Shown one piece after another: positions 7,489-15,359 of a stretch of 64,000 nt of DNA. This stretch comes from Eubacterium sp. (GTDB taxonomy: Bacteria > Bacillota > Clostridia > Oscillospirales > Acutalibacteraceae), in the NCBI GenBank assembly GCA_017450645.1, contig JAFSTE010000018.1, positions 79,864-143,863 on the forward strand, given 5' to 3'. The notes beneath the pieces were generated by a model. It saw only the letters and a list, made by a program, of their open reading frames with translations. It was not told where the DNA came from and made no database searches. Both the position numbers and the translations under genes were made by a program. Positions within the stretch are counted from its first letter, which is position 1, and every line of letters starts with the position of its first letter.

Positions 7489-8463
7489 TTGGACGCGCTC
7501 GAAATTATACAAAACGCACTTGGCGAAGAAATAAATAACGCCCTATTAAGCGCGGACAAGAACATTCTGTCCGGAGTATCCGAAATACGAATAAGAAAAG
7601 ATAATTATCTGATTCTTACCGTTAAGAATACCGCGTATTTCTTAGAGCAAAGCGGACGGATAACAGATAAGCCGAACAGTAACTGTATTATCTGCAGCGG
7701 GGATTATGTTGACAAGCTGTTCTTTAAATTCTGCGATTATTCGCTCTATTCAAAAGAGGATAATATAAGGCAGGGGTTTATAACTCTTAGCTGCGGTGCA
7801 AGGGTCGGTATTGCAGGAAGCGCAGTCCTTAAAAACGGCAGTATCAGTACGGTTAAGGATGTTTCGTCACTGATTATCCGTATACCGCGCGAGATTAAAA
7901 ATTGCAGTAAAGCGGTGCTGAATTCTTTGTATAAAGATAAGCTACCATCGATAATTGTAGCGGGTGCGCCAGGCAGCGGTAAAACCACCTTGCTTCGCGA
8001 CTTGGCGTATAATCTCTCGAACGGTTTTAACGCTAAGTACCGCAGGGTTGTTATCCTTGACGAAAGGGAGGAGCTATCGTGCTTTAATGAAGTTCCCGTA
8101 AATTGCGATATCCTTACCCGGTTCCCTAAGTTACAGGGCATAGAAATTGCAACGCGAACGCTCAGCCCCGATATCATAGTCTGTGACGAGGTGTCGGATT
8201 ATAACGAGGTCAGCGCGATAAGCTATGCCTTCTCGTCGGGTGTTAGCTTTATTTTATCCATCCATATCGGCAGAAAAGAGGATATTTATAACAAAAAGCT
8301 TATGCGTGCGCTTTTAGGTACCGGCGAGTTTTCATATATTGTGATGCTTGACAAGGCGGGTTTTAACTACGAAATTATTGAAGTATCGGAGGTTAAAGGT
8401 GAAGTATTCGGGGCTCGTGATACTGCTGATTTCTACGACTCTTTCGGGCGTATATCTGTATGA
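7489..8463 (+). CDS. spoIIIAA: Stage III sporulation protein AA, secretion-type ATPase
   Basis: SpoIIIAA is the mother-cell ATPase of the SpoIIIA-SpoIIQ channel that connects mother cell and forespore; it resembles type II/IV secretion ATPases. The protein is 324 aa. Walker A is VAGAPGSGKTTLLRDLAYN, encoded around 7957-8013. Walker B is DIIVCDEVSD (about 8170-8199). An Arg-rich region and SIHIGRKEDI follow. An open frame extends to a TTG at 7456, but AGAGGTG at 7477-7483 places initiation at the TTG at 7489. The first gene of eight, it overlaps spoIIIAB by 65 nt. A sigma-E-like promoter lies directly upstream. Confidence 0.93.
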   Translation: MDALEIIQNALGEEINNALLSADKNILSGVSEIRIRKDNYLILTVKNTAYFLEQSGRITDKPNSNCIICSGDYVDKLFFKFCDYSLYSKEDNIRQGFITLSCGARVGIAGSAVLKNGSISTVKDVSSLIIRIPREIKNCSKAVLNSLYKDKLPSIIVAGAPGSGKTTLLRDLAYNLSNGFNAKYRRVVILDEREELSCFNEVPVNCDILTRFPKLQGIEIATRTLSPDIIVCDEVSDYNEVSAISYAFSSGVSFILSIHIGRKEDIYNKKLMRALLGTGEFSYIVMLDKAGFNYEIIEVSEVKGEVFGARDTADFYDSFGRISV

Positions 8464-8851
8464 CAAATCGTTTAAAAGGGTAAAAATCTGCAGGGAATTA
8501 ATAATTTTCTGCGACTGTCTGAAACGCGATTTGATGTTTAAATCAACGCCTATAAATCAGCTTGCAGACGAGATAATTTCGCAGGGTAAGCTAAGCAGCT
8601 TAAGCTTTATAAATAGCGACGGCAGCGCATTTGACACACCGCTTGAAAGCGCTGCAAATAAAGAGCTTTCGCTGTTTTTGTCAGGTCTTGGAAAGTCGGA
8701 TACCGATACACAGCTTGATTTAATTTTATCATTTAAAGAGTATGTGCAGTCATTACTCGAAAAATACACTCAAAGCCACACAAAAAACTCAAAGCTATAC
8801 CTTTCGTTCGGCTTCTTTTTCGGTGTTGTTTTAGTGATAATGTTTATCTGA
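8399..8851 (+). CDS. spoIIIAB: Stage III sporulation protein AB
   Basis: SpoIIIAB is a membrane protein of the forespore-engulfment channel, with structural similarity to GspF-type platform proteins of type II secretion. The 150-aa protein has an N-terminal membrane helix (about residues 3-20), a helical soluble part containing the family LxREL-like segment KICRELIIFCDCLKRDL, and a C-terminal membrane helix ending at the last residue. The frame is open upstream, but GGAGG at 8388-8392 with 6-nt spacing selects the GTG at 8399, inside the 3' end of spoIIIAA. The usual length is about 170 aa. Position in the operon makes the call secure. Confidence 0.88.
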   Translation: MKYSGLVILLISTTLSGVYLYDKSFKRVKICRELIIFCDCLKRDLMFKSTPINQLADEIISQGKLSSLSFINSDGSAFDTPLESAANKELSLFLSGLGKSDTDTQLDLILSFKEYVQSLLEKYTQSHTKNSKLYLSFGFFFGVVLVIMFI

Positions 8852-8865
8852 TGGAGGGTTAAAGC

Positions 8866-9060
8866 TTGGATGTTAATATCATATTTAAAATTGCAGCTAT
8901 CGGAATAATTGTAGCCGTTTTGAACACGCTCTTGTCGCGCGCGGGACGCGAGGACCAGGCTATGCTGACTACGCTTGCGGGGGTTATAGTTGTGCTAATG
9001 ATGCTGCTGCCGCAGATAAAGAGCCTGTTTTCGGAAGTTAAAAGCCTTTTTAATCTGTAA
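8866..9060 (+). CDS. spoIIIAC: Stage III sporulation protein AC
   Basis: This 64-aa protein is almost entirely two hydrophobic helices (about residues 4-24 and 33-51) separated by a short polar turn containing RAGREDQA, which is typical of SpoIIIAC. It is a membrane component of the SpoIIIA complex, in which AC and AD resemble export-apparatus membrane proteins. The start is a TTG at 8866 behind GGAGG at 8853-8857. The gene lies between AB and AD, 14 and 1 nt away. Small size and sequence both fit the family. Confidence 0.92.
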   Translation: MDVNIIFKIAAIGIIVAVLNTLLSRAGREDQAMLTTLAGVIVVLMMLLPQIKSLFSEVKSLFNL

Positions 9061-9061
9061 A

Positions 9062-9442
9062 ATGCTTAAATTTGTTGGAATTTCGCTCTCCGTTTTGTTT
9101 TGCTCGCTGCTGCTTAAGGATAAAAATAGAAGCCTTGCGCTTTTGCTCTCCCTTTGCGGTGGAGTAATACTGCTTTTAAGCGCAGTGTCCGAGCTTCGCG
9201 AAATCGTAAACAGAGTAGGCGAGCTTACGGGCGACGCGCCAGTTTCGGCAGCGTATATAAGGCTTATGCTAAAAGCGCTCGGTATTACGCTGATAACTCA
9301 GTTTGTCAGCGACAACTGCCGCGATAACGGAGAAAATGCGCTCGCCTCAGTAACCGAAACAGTATCTAAAATAGCTGTAATTACGATGCTTTTGCCGCTG
9401 TTTGAAACCGTTGTAGAAATTGTGAGAGAACTGCTAAAATGA
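9062..9442 (+). CDS. spoIIIAD: Stage III sporulation protein AD
   Basis: SpoIIIAD is a small polytopic membrane protein of the SpoIIIA channel; this copy is 126 aa with about four hydrophobic stretches. The segment KALGITLITQFVSDNCRDNG (about residues 77-96) is characteristic of the family. The ATG at 9062 comes one base after the spoIIIAC stop, and the end overlaps the spoIIIAE start by 4 nt (ATGA), so translation is tightly coupled along the operon. Length and position agree with homologues. Confidence 0.92.
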   Translation: MLKFVGISLSVLFCSLLLKDKNRSLALLLSLCGGVILLLSAVSELREIVNRVGELTGDAPVSAAYIRLMLKALGITLITQFVSDNCRDNGENALASVTETVSKIAVITMLLPLFETVVEIVRELLK

Positions 9443-10563
9443 AAAGATTTATAATAGCTTTACTTATTGTTGTCGTGCTTTCAGCGCCTTTAACGGCTAA
9501 TGCAGAGGACGATAAAGAGAAGTATAACGAGTACCTGAACAGCTACGATTTTTCGTTCTTTGAAAAGACTCTTGACAAGGATACATATGCCTATCTTAAG
9601 TCGCTCGGGCTAAGCGATTTTGACTTTGAAAACATAGCCGCTCTCTCGTTTTCAGACGCGCTTGAAACAGTCGTTAACATTATCAATCACGCGAGTTTAA
9701 ACCCGCTTAAGGGTATGTGCTCAATACTGCTGTTTATCGTCGTTTCTGCGCTTATTAAGGGTGTTAAAGGCAACAGCGACGAAGCGCTATGCTCGGCGTT
9801 TTCTACAGCTACGGCGCTGATTATCGCGTTGCTTCTCGTGTCGGGCGTCGGTGCGACAATCTCGCTGTCGTCCCTCTCACTCAGCGTTGCAGGCAACTTC
9901 GTCTTTGCGTTTGTGCCCGTGTTTTGCGCACTCGTCCTCGCAAGCGGTGCGGGAATAACCGCCTTTTCCACAAACTCAATGCTCTTGATTTTAGCGCAGG
10001 CGATATCCTTTGCGGCGGCAAATGTGTTTTTGCCGGTGATTAACTGCTTTCTTGCTATCGGCATATGCTCGGGACTGCGCGACGAGCTGCATCTTGACAG
10101 ACTGATTTCGACTCTTAAATCCGTCTTTACCTGGTGCGTTTCGTTCATATCGGGCGCATTTGTAACGGTGCTGTCGGTTAAAACGACTGTTGCTTCAAGA
10201 GCTGATATACTTGGCATACGCTCGGCAAGGTTCGTTATAAACTCGGTCGTGCCCGTTATCGGCGCGTCAATAAGCGAGGGACTGCTGTCTATACAGAGCT
10301 ATTCGTCGCTGATAAAAAGCAGCGTAGGCATTGTCGGTATCTGCGCGGTGTGTCTTGTATTCTTGCCTGCGGTTATCGAGGTCGTGCTATGGCGTATGGC
10401 GCTGTCTATGTGCCTTATCGTGTCCGATGTGTTTTGCGACAGGAGCGTAACCCTTGTTCTTACAGCATTTCGCGACACTATGCTTATGATTAATGTCGTA
10501 CTTGTTTTGTCGGCGGTAACAACCGTTATTTCTATAGGAATTCTAATCGTTGCGGGTGGGTAA
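9439..10563 (+). CDS. spoIIIAE: Stage III sporulation protein AE
   Basis: SpoIIIAE is the largest membrane component of the SpoIIIA complex. This 374-aa protein begins with a clear signal peptide (residues 1-22, ending LTANA) and has a polar segment with the repeated Y..Y.NSYDF motif. Then come about seven membrane segments rich in Ser, Val and Ala. SVVPVIGASISEG (about residues 267-279) is a recognisable family sequence. It overlaps spoIIIAD by 4 nt and is followed directly, with no spacer, by spoIIIAF. The usual length is about 400 aa. Confidence 0.92.
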   Translation: MKRFIIALLIVVVLSAPLTANAEDDKEKYNEYLNSYDFSFFEKTLDKDTYAYLKSLGLSDFDFENIAALSFSDALETVVNIINHASLNPLKGMCSILLFIVVSALIKGVKGNSDEALCSAFSTATALIIALLLVSGVGATISLSSLSLSVAGNFVFAFVPVFCALVLASGAGITAFSTNSMLLILAQAISFAAANVFLPVINCFLAIGICSGLRDELHLDRLISTLKSVFTWCVSFISGAFVTVLSVKTTVASRADILGIRSARFVINSVVPVIGASISEGLLSIQSYSSLIKSSVGIVGICAVCLVFLPAVIEVVLWRMALSMCLIVSDVFCDRSVTLVLTAFRDTMLMINVVLVLSAVTTVISIGILIVAGG

Positions 10564-11013
10564 ATGGAGTTTATAAAAGAGTGGTCGTTTCGTATTTGTA
10601 TATCGCTGATTATATCGGTTATATTTTCGCTTTTAGCGCCGAAAGGTACGCTTAACAGGTTTTATAAAATCCTTTTGTCCGTGTTCATTTTAATCTCCTT
10701 CATCTATCCGCTGAAGGACTTTAAAGGCTTTGATTTTGACTTTTCAAAAATCGGCATAACGAGCGAGCTTCAGACTACTCAGAACGATACCGTCGAAACT
10801 ATGTTAAATAACCGTATATCAACGCTTTTAAGCGATAACGGCATCGAGGGCTACAGCATTTCGAGCGACCTTAATTACGACCTTAACAGTGGTGAAATAG
10901 AGATTAAAGATATTCAGATTGCAGTACCCGCCGACTACGACTGTAAAACGGTAAAACAGCTTGTGTTTGACGAGCTCGGATTTGTCACAAGGGTGATTAA
11001 TATTGGAGACTAA
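10564..11013 (+). CDS. spoIIIAF: Stage III sporulation protein AF
   Basis: SpoIIIAF has two N-terminal membrane helices (about residues 9-26 and 35-52) followed by a soluble domain that in B. subtilis adopts a ring-building-motif fold. The protein is 149 aa. The start IKEWSFRICISLIISVIFSLLAPKG and the FIYPLKDF segment are family-like. The ATG directly follows the spoIIIAE stop codon (TAAATG), and the 3' end overlaps spoIIIAG by 11 nt. Sequence conservation of this component is low in general, so the operon position carries part of the weight. Confidence 0.85.
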   Translation: MEFIKEWSFRICISLIISVIFSLLAPKGTLNRFYKILLSVFILISFIYPLKDFKGFDFDFSKIGITSELQTTQNDTVETMLNNRISTLLSDNGIEGYSISSDLNYDLNSGEIEIKDIQIAVPADYDCKTVKQLVFDELGFVTRVINIGD

Positions 11014-11518
11014 AATAACCGAAATTATAAATCGCATAAAAAACTCTGACAAAAGGTTAAAAATCATAGTTGCAATAGGGCTTTTGGGCATTTTGCTTAT
11101 AGGCTTATCGGGAGCCTTTGACAGCGGTAAAAAGGAAGTAACCACCGACGACTTTTCGTATAACGAATACTGCGCCGAGCTTGAAGAAAAGACCGAGTCG
11201 ATTATAGGCTCGATTGACGGGGTGGGCGAGTGCAGAGTTATGCTGACCCTAAAGAATTCTAGCGAAAGCATTTTTGCCAAAAACAGCGAAGAAAACACAA
11301 ATGACGGAAATTATTCAAAAAACAGCGAATATGTATTATATGACAGCGATAACGGCGAAAAGCCCGTTTTGATTAAGGAGTATTTTCCCGAGGTCAAGGG
11401 CGTTGTAGTTGTGTGCAGCGGCGCTGATAATACCGCAGTACGAGAGGGCGTAATAAGCTGTATAAGCTCGCTTTACGGTCTGCCGTCAACTAAAATCAGC
11501 GTTATTAAACTAAAATGA
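11003..11518 (+). CDS. spoIIIAG: Stage III sporulation protein AG
   Basis: SpoIIIAG forms a large ring in the space between mother cell and forespore membranes. This 171-aa protein has one membrane helix (about residues 23-40) and an exterior ring-building domain containing SIIGSIDGVGECRVMLTLKNS and the C-terminal GVVVVCSGADNTAVREGV. Those motifs match secretin/PrgK-like ring domains in the family. The start codon is TTG at 11003, inside the end of spoIIIAF, preceded by AAGGGTG. A serine/asparagine-rich insert lies near residues 85-105. Confidence 0.9.
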   Translation: METKITEIINRIKNSDKRLKIIVAIGLLGILLIGLSGAFDSGKKEVTTDDFSYNEYCAELEEKTESIIGSIDGVGECRVMLTLKNSSESIFAKNSEENTNDGNYSKNSEYVLYDSDNGEKPVLIKEYFPEVKGVVVVCSGADNTAVREGVISCISSLYGLPSTKISVIKLK

Positions 11519-11531
11519 TAGGGTGACATTT

Positions 11532-12161
11532 ATGAAAAAAGAAAATACCGAAAAAGACAGTAATAAAAAAGTTAAGCCGATACTCACCGAAGAAGAGCTT
11601 AAAAAGCGTAAGGTAAAAAAGACCCGTGTAGCCGCAGCTTCGTTTGTGCTTATATTAGGTCTTGGAATTCTCGGTAACTGGTACTTCGAAAACGCAAATG
11701 TATCCGATGTTATTCAGCCGCTTATTTCAACCGGCGAAAAGACTAAAAACCTCGGCGAAGCGGAGTATGTTGACGCAACGACTCAGCAAAACGATAACTC
11801 AAAGGAGAGCGAGTATTTTTCTACCGCGCGCCTTGAGCGCCAGAACGCCCGCGACGAAGCGCTTGACAAGCTGCAAAGCGTACTCGAAAAGACGGACGAG
11901 AGCGAAAAAGCACGCAAAAAAGCCGCCGACGAGATTGCAAGACTTTCCTCAAACATCAGCGCGGAGAATAAAATCGAAACTCTAATCAGCGCTAAGGGCG
12001 TTGACAACTGCCTTGCCGTTATCAGCGAAAACGGCGACAGAGTGGATATAATTGTTGACTCTAATGACCTTGAGGATGCGCTCGTTATGCAGATTAAAGA
12101 CATAGCTATGCAGCAAATAGGCTGTTCCTATAAGGATGTAACAATCATACAATCAAGCTGA
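11532..12161 (+). CDS. spoIIIAH: Stage III sporulation protein AH
   Basis: SpoIIIAH spans the mother-cell membrane and binds SpoIIQ of the forespore, locking the two membranes together. The 209-aa protein has a charged cytoplasmic N-terminus, a membrane helix (about residues 38-54), a low-complexity linker, and a C-terminal YscJ/FliF-type ring domain. YFSTARLERQNARDEALDKL (about residues 92-111) is the family signature. A GTG at 11523 is in frame, but AGGGTG at 11520-11525 fits the ATG at 11532. It is the last gene of the operon. No terminator is visible before the asp23 promoter. spoIIQ is not in the window. Confidence 0.92.
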   Translation: MKKENTEKDSNKKVKPILTEEELKKRKVKKTRVAAASFVLILGLGILGNWYFENANVSDVIQPLISTGEKTKNLGEAEYVDATTQQNDNSKESEYFSTARLERQNARDEALDKLQSVLEKTDESEKARKKAADEIARLSSNISAENKIETLISAKGVDNCLAVISENGDRVDIIVDSNDLEDALVMQIKDIAMQQIGCSYKDVTIIQSS

Positions 12162-12184
12162 TTTATTAAAAATTTAAATAATTG

Positions 12185-12213
12185 TTGTATATTTATACTC
12201 TTTATGCTATAAT
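12185..12213 (+). promoter_or_regulatory. Sigma-A promoter for the Asp23-nusB-recN block
   Basis: TTGTAT (12185-12190), 17 nt, TATAAT (12208-12213), with a TGC extension just before the -10 (extended -10). It lies 27 bp before the ATG and would make this long housekeeping operon independent of the sporulation operon upstream. Confidence 0.72.
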
Positions 12214-12240
12214 ACTTAGCATATAAGGAGGTATAGTGAT

Positions 12241-12633
12241 ATGGAGATTACAACTTCTAACGAAAAAGGCAGCGTTATTATATCCGAGGATGTACTCGCA
12301 TCTATTGCTACGAACGCTGCGAAGGATGTTGACGGTGTCAGCTCGTTTTCTAACAGACCTGTTGATGTTGTCAGCACAATTAAAAGCGGAAGTTTAAGGG
12401 TTATGAGTCCCGTAAGAGTTATTCAAAACGGCGACGATATTAACATCAGCATATATTTAAATCTTGAGCCTAACCAGAAAATCAGAAATGTCGCTCAAAG
12501 CGTTCAGTCGAATGTTAAAGAAGCGGTGCAGAATATGACGGGCAGACTTGTGTCTAAGGTCAACGTCATTGTTGCAGGTATTGATTTTGAAGAGAGCGGC
12601 GGCTCAAGTGAACCTTTGGAAACTGAAGAGTAA
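12241..12633 (+). CDS. Asp23/Gls24 family envelope stress response protein (YqhY-like)
   Basis: This 130-aa protein belongs to the Asp23 (DUF322) family, named for alkaline shock protein 23. The B. subtilis relative YqhY lies beside nusB and the accBC genes and has been linked to control of fatty-acid synthesis. The typical N-terminus ISEDVLASIATNAAKDVDGV (about residues 14-33) and the VNVIVAGIDF end are visible. No membrane segment is present. It starts at the ATG at 12241 behind AAGGAGG. It is separated from nusB by a weak hairpin at 12641-12676. The acc genes that often accompany it are absent here. Confidence 0.88.
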   Translation: MEITTSNEKGSVIISEDVLASIATNAAKDVDGVSSFSNRPVDVVSTIKSGSLRVMSPVRVIQNGDDINISIYLNLEPNQKIRNVAQSVQSNVKEAVQNMTGRLVSKVNVIVAGIDFEESGGSSEPLETEE

Positions 12634-12640
12634 TTACTTA

Positions 12641-12676
12641 GCGCCGATAGACTTCTTTCTTTCGGCGCATTATTTT
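12641..12676 (+). terminator. Weak terminator or attenuator before nusB
   Basis: A 7-bp GC-rich stem (12641-12647 with 12662-12668, GCGCCGA/TCGGCGC) with a pyrimidine-rich 14-nt loop is followed by ATTATTTTT. It lies between the Asp23-family gene and nusB and may lower expression of the downstream operon without blocking it. Confidence 0.6.
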
Positions 12677-12687
12677 TGGAGCGTTAA

Positions 12688-13080
12688 ATGAACAGATATA
12701 AACAAAGAGAACAGGCGTTTTTACTCGTTTTTGAAAAATCCTTTTCCGCTAATGAAAGTGAGGATTTGTGCGAGATTTTTGAGGAGAATATCGAACCCCT
12801 CGGCGACTATGCAAAGGAGCTTTTTGACGGAGTTTGCGAAAAGTGTGACGAGCTCGACAGTAATATCGAAAAGTATTCTAACTCGTGGAAAATTCACAGA
12901 ATTCCTAAGGTTAATGTCGCTATACTGAGGCTCGCTATCTATGAGATAATTTTTGTCGGGGACACGCCGTCCTCGGTCGCAGCTAACGAGGCTGTTGAGC
13001 TTGCAAAAAAATATTCGGGCAAAGAGGACGCCTCGTTTATTAACGGTATCCTCGGCTCGTTAATTCGCAGTATGGAGTAG
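12688..13080 (+). CDS. nusB: Transcription antitermination factor NusB
   Basis: NusB with NusE (ribosomal protein S10) binds boxA RNA and supports antitermination on rRNA operons. The 130-aa all-helical protein shows the family C-terminus VAANEAVELAKKYSGKEDASFINGILGSL (positions about 98-126) and RVNVAILRLAIYEI-like residues (here PKVNVAILRLAIYEI, about 74-88). It starts at the ATG at 12688, follows the Asp23-family gene, and is 2 nt from xseA. The neighbour order Asp23-nusB-xseA-xseB-ispA-dxs is conserved in spore-forming Bacillota, except that folD, which stands between nusB and xseA in Bacillus, is missing. Confidence 0.95.
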   Translation: MNRYKQREQAFLLVFEKSFSANESEDLCEIFEENIEPLGDYAKELFDGVCEKCDELDSNIEKYSNSWKIHRIPKVNVAILRLAIYEIIFVGDTPSSVAANEAVELAKKYSGKEDASFINGILGSLIRSME

Positions 13081-13082
13081 TT

Positions 13083-14285
13083 ATGGCTGTATTAACCGTT
13101 ACCCAGGTTAACACCTATATTAAGGCGCTTATTGAGGAAGTACCGCATATACGAAATGTCTATATAAGCGGCGAAATATCTAACTTTAAGCATTATAACA
13201 GCGGGCATATGTACTTTACCCTTAAAGACAGTAAAAGCCAGCTTAAATGCGTATTCTTTGCGGGCGATAACTATAAGATTAAGTTTACGCCCGAAAGCGG
13301 AATGAAGGTTATATGCTTCGGTCAAATCGGAGTTTACGAGCGCGACGGTGTTTACCAGCTTTATGTACGCGATATGCAGGTTGAGGGCGTTGGCTCGCTG
13401 CAGGTTGCGTTCGAGCAGCTTAAGGACAAGCTTGAAAAAGAAGGTCTGTTTGACACTTCTTATAAAAAACCGATACCAAAGTATCCTTTAAAAATCGGCG
13501 TTGCTACCTCTAATATGGGCGCAGCGGTTGAGGATATTAAAAATGTTCTCGGCAGGCGCTTCCCGCTTTGCGAGGTTGTAATCGCGCCCACCGTTGTTCA
13601 GGGTGACAGCGCGCCTGCGGATATTGTTAAGTCGCTAAGGCTTCTTGACAGTATTGAAGGTATCGACACAATTATCGTCGGCAGGGGCGGCGGCTCTATC
13701 GAGGATTTGTGGGCGTTTAATACCGAGGAGGTTGCAAGGGCTGTATTTAACTGCAAAACGCCCGTTATCTCCGCAGTCGGCCACGAAACTGATTTTACTA
13801 TCTGTGACTTTGTTGCGGACCTTAGAGCGCCTACTCCGAGCGCTGCCGCGGAGCTTGCGGTACCCGATATAAAAAACGAGATTAACTATATTAACAATCT
13901 TTCTACTTCTCTCGAGTCGGCGGTAACCGCCTTTGTAGAGAACGAGGAAAAGCGTATTGACGATATTAAGAATAATTCACCGCTTTATAATACCGACTCG
14001 TTTTTCGCGTCGCTAATCGAAAAGCTCGACGGCTTTGAAAACAAGCTTTTCAGCGAGTTTGATAACCGTATTAAGTTTGAGGAGCAGCGGCTCTCGGGCG
14101 TTGCAAGGGCGCTTAATGCGCTAAGCCCGCTTGCTGTACTTGCGCGCGGATATTCTATTACTAAGAACGATAACGGCGTAGTCGGCAGAGTAAAAAGCAC
14201 TAAGGTCGGTGAAAAGATAGAAACAACCCTTTCGGACGGAAAGATTATTTCCGAGGTTTTGGAGGTTTATGATAATGAAGGCTAA
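13083..14285 (+). CDS. xseA: Exodeoxyribonuclease VII large subunit
   Basis: XseA with several copies of XseB forms exonuclease VII, a metal-independent nuclease that degrades single-stranded DNA into short oligonucleotides. The 400-aa protein has the N-terminal OB-fold (about residues 1-100: VYISGEISNFKHYNSGHMYFTLKD) and the catalytic domain with the family motifs TSNMGAAVEDI, DTIIVGRGGGSIEDLWAFN (about 195-213) and SAVGHETDFTICDFVADLRAPTPSAAAE. The C-terminus has coiled-coil character and ends in an ARGYSIT repeat-like element. The end overlaps xseB by 11 nt. Length is slightly below the common 440-450 aa. Confidence 0.96.
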   Translation: MAVLTVTQVNTYIKALIEEVPHIRNVYISGEISNFKHYNSGHMYFTLKDSKSQLKCVFFAGDNYKIKFTPESGMKVICFGQIGVYERDGVYQLYVRDMQVEGVGSLQVAFEQLKDKLEKEGLFDTSYKKPIPKYPLKIGVATSNMGAAVEDIKNVLGRRFPLCEVVIAPTVVQGDSAPADIVKSLRLLDSIEGIDTIIVGRGGGSIEDLWAFNTEEVARAVFNCKTPVISAVGHETDFTICDFVADLRAPTPSAAAELAVPDIKNEINYINNLSTSLESAVTAFVENEEKRIDDIKNNSPLYNTDSFFASLIEKLDGFENKLFSEFDNRIKFEEQRLSGVARALNALSPLAVLARGYSITKNDNGVVGRVKSTKVGEKIETTLSDGKIISEVLEVYDNEG

Positions 14286-14460
14286 AACTTACGAAGAAGC
14301 TGTAGTAAGGCTTGAAGAAATAGTTTCGCTTCTCGAAAAGAACGAAGCTACGCTTGACGATTCTTTAAAGCTGTTTGAAGAAGGCTGCGAGCTTATTGCG
14401 TTTTGTAATAAAAAGCTCGGCGACGCTAAACAGAAAATTACCCAACTTGAGAAGGATTAA
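14275..14460 (+). CDS. xseB: Exodeoxyribonuclease VII small subunit
   Basis: This 61-aa helical hairpin protein is the small subunit of exonuclease VII. The family pattern YEEAVVRLEEIVSLLEKNEATLDDSLKLFEEGCEL fills residues 5-39. An ATG at 14269 is also in frame, but GGAGG at 14261-14265 would be only 3 nt away from it and is 9 nt from the ATG at 14275, so I prefer the latter. It overlaps the end of xseA by 11 nt and lies 3 nt before ispA. Confidence 0.94.
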   Translation: MKAKTYEEAVVRLEEIVSLLEKNEATLDDSLKLFEEGCELIAFCNKKLGDAKQKITQLEKD

Positions 14461-14463
14461 GCT

Positions 14464-15348
14464 ATGTTAACACCTGTAATGACCGAAAAAATGAATGAAT
14501 ATATAAGGACTATTAACGACGCGCTTCTTGACAGCCTGCCTAAAGCAGAGGAGGGTCAGGAGGAGGTTGTAAGGGCTATGCGCTACTCAATCTCAAACGG
14601 CGGCAAAAGACTCAGACCTATACTTGTGCTTGAATTTTGCAAAATGTGCGGCGGCGATGTAAACAAAGCTATTCCGCTTGCCTGCGCCGTTGAATATGTC
14701 CACACCTATTCGCTTATTCATGACGATTTACCTTGTATGGACGACGACGATATGAGAAGGGGTAACCCCTCCTGCCACAAAATGTACGGCGAAGCTACCG
14801 CGCTTCTTGCCGGCGACGCGCTTTTAACCCACGCGTTTGATTTGATTGCGTCGTCGGACCTTGACGGCGAGAGCGTTGCTAATGCAGTCGGCTTGCTTGC
14901 ACAGAATTCGGGCGTCGGCGGAATGATAGGCGGTCAGGTTATCGACCTCAGATACGAAAAAGAAAACCCGACTCTGTCGCAGATTTTGTCCGTTCATAAG
15001 CTAAAGACGGGCGCGCTTATTTCCGCAGCCTGCATTATGGGCTGTATCGCCGCAAACGCGAGCGCCGAAAGAATTGCCGCAGCTTCCAGATTTGCGTACC
15101 ATCTCGGCGTTGCGTTTCAGATTAAAGACGATTTGCTTGACATTTACGGCGACGAGTCAAAGCTCGGAAAGCCTGTCGGCTCCGATAAAGAAAACGACAA
15201 GACCACCTATGTAACCCTTGTCGGCAAGGAGAAGGCGGAAAACGATGTACAGACTTTAACCGCCTCCGCCATTAAAGAGCTCGAAGCTTTTGATAACACT
15301 GAATTTGTAGACTCTCTCGCGCGCTATCTTGTTTTCAGAGAGAAGTAA
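14464..15348 (+). CDS. ispA: Polyprenyl synthetase, farnesyl diphosphate synthase type
   Basis: IspA condenses isopentenyl diphosphate with dimethylallyl and geranyl diphosphate to make farnesyl diphosphate, a precursor of undecaprenyl carriers and quinones. The 294-aa protein has the first aspartate-rich motif DDLPCMDDDDMRRG (about residues 82-95), the GKRLRP start of helix C near residue 43, and the second motif FQIKDDLLDIYGD (about 219-231) followed by GKPVGSDKENDKTTYV. These are typical of the short-chain bacterial FPP synthase group. It precedes dxs, so precursor supply and chain elongation are co-transcribed. Confidence 0.94.
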   Translation: MLTPVMTEKMNEYIRTINDALLDSLPKAEEGQEEVVRAMRYSISNGGKRLRPILVLEFCKMCGGDVNKAIPLACAVEYVHTYSLIHDDLPCMDDDDMRRGNPSCHKMYGEATALLAGDALLTHAFDLIASSDLDGESVANAVGLLAQNSGVGGMIGGQVIDLRYEKENPTLSQILSVHKLKTGALISAACIMGCIAANASAERIAAASRFAYHLGVAFQIKDDLLDIYGDESKLGKPVGSDKENDKTTYVTLVGKEKAENDVQTLTASAIKELEAFDNTEFVDSLARYLVFREK

Positions 15349-15359
15349 TTAGGACTACT

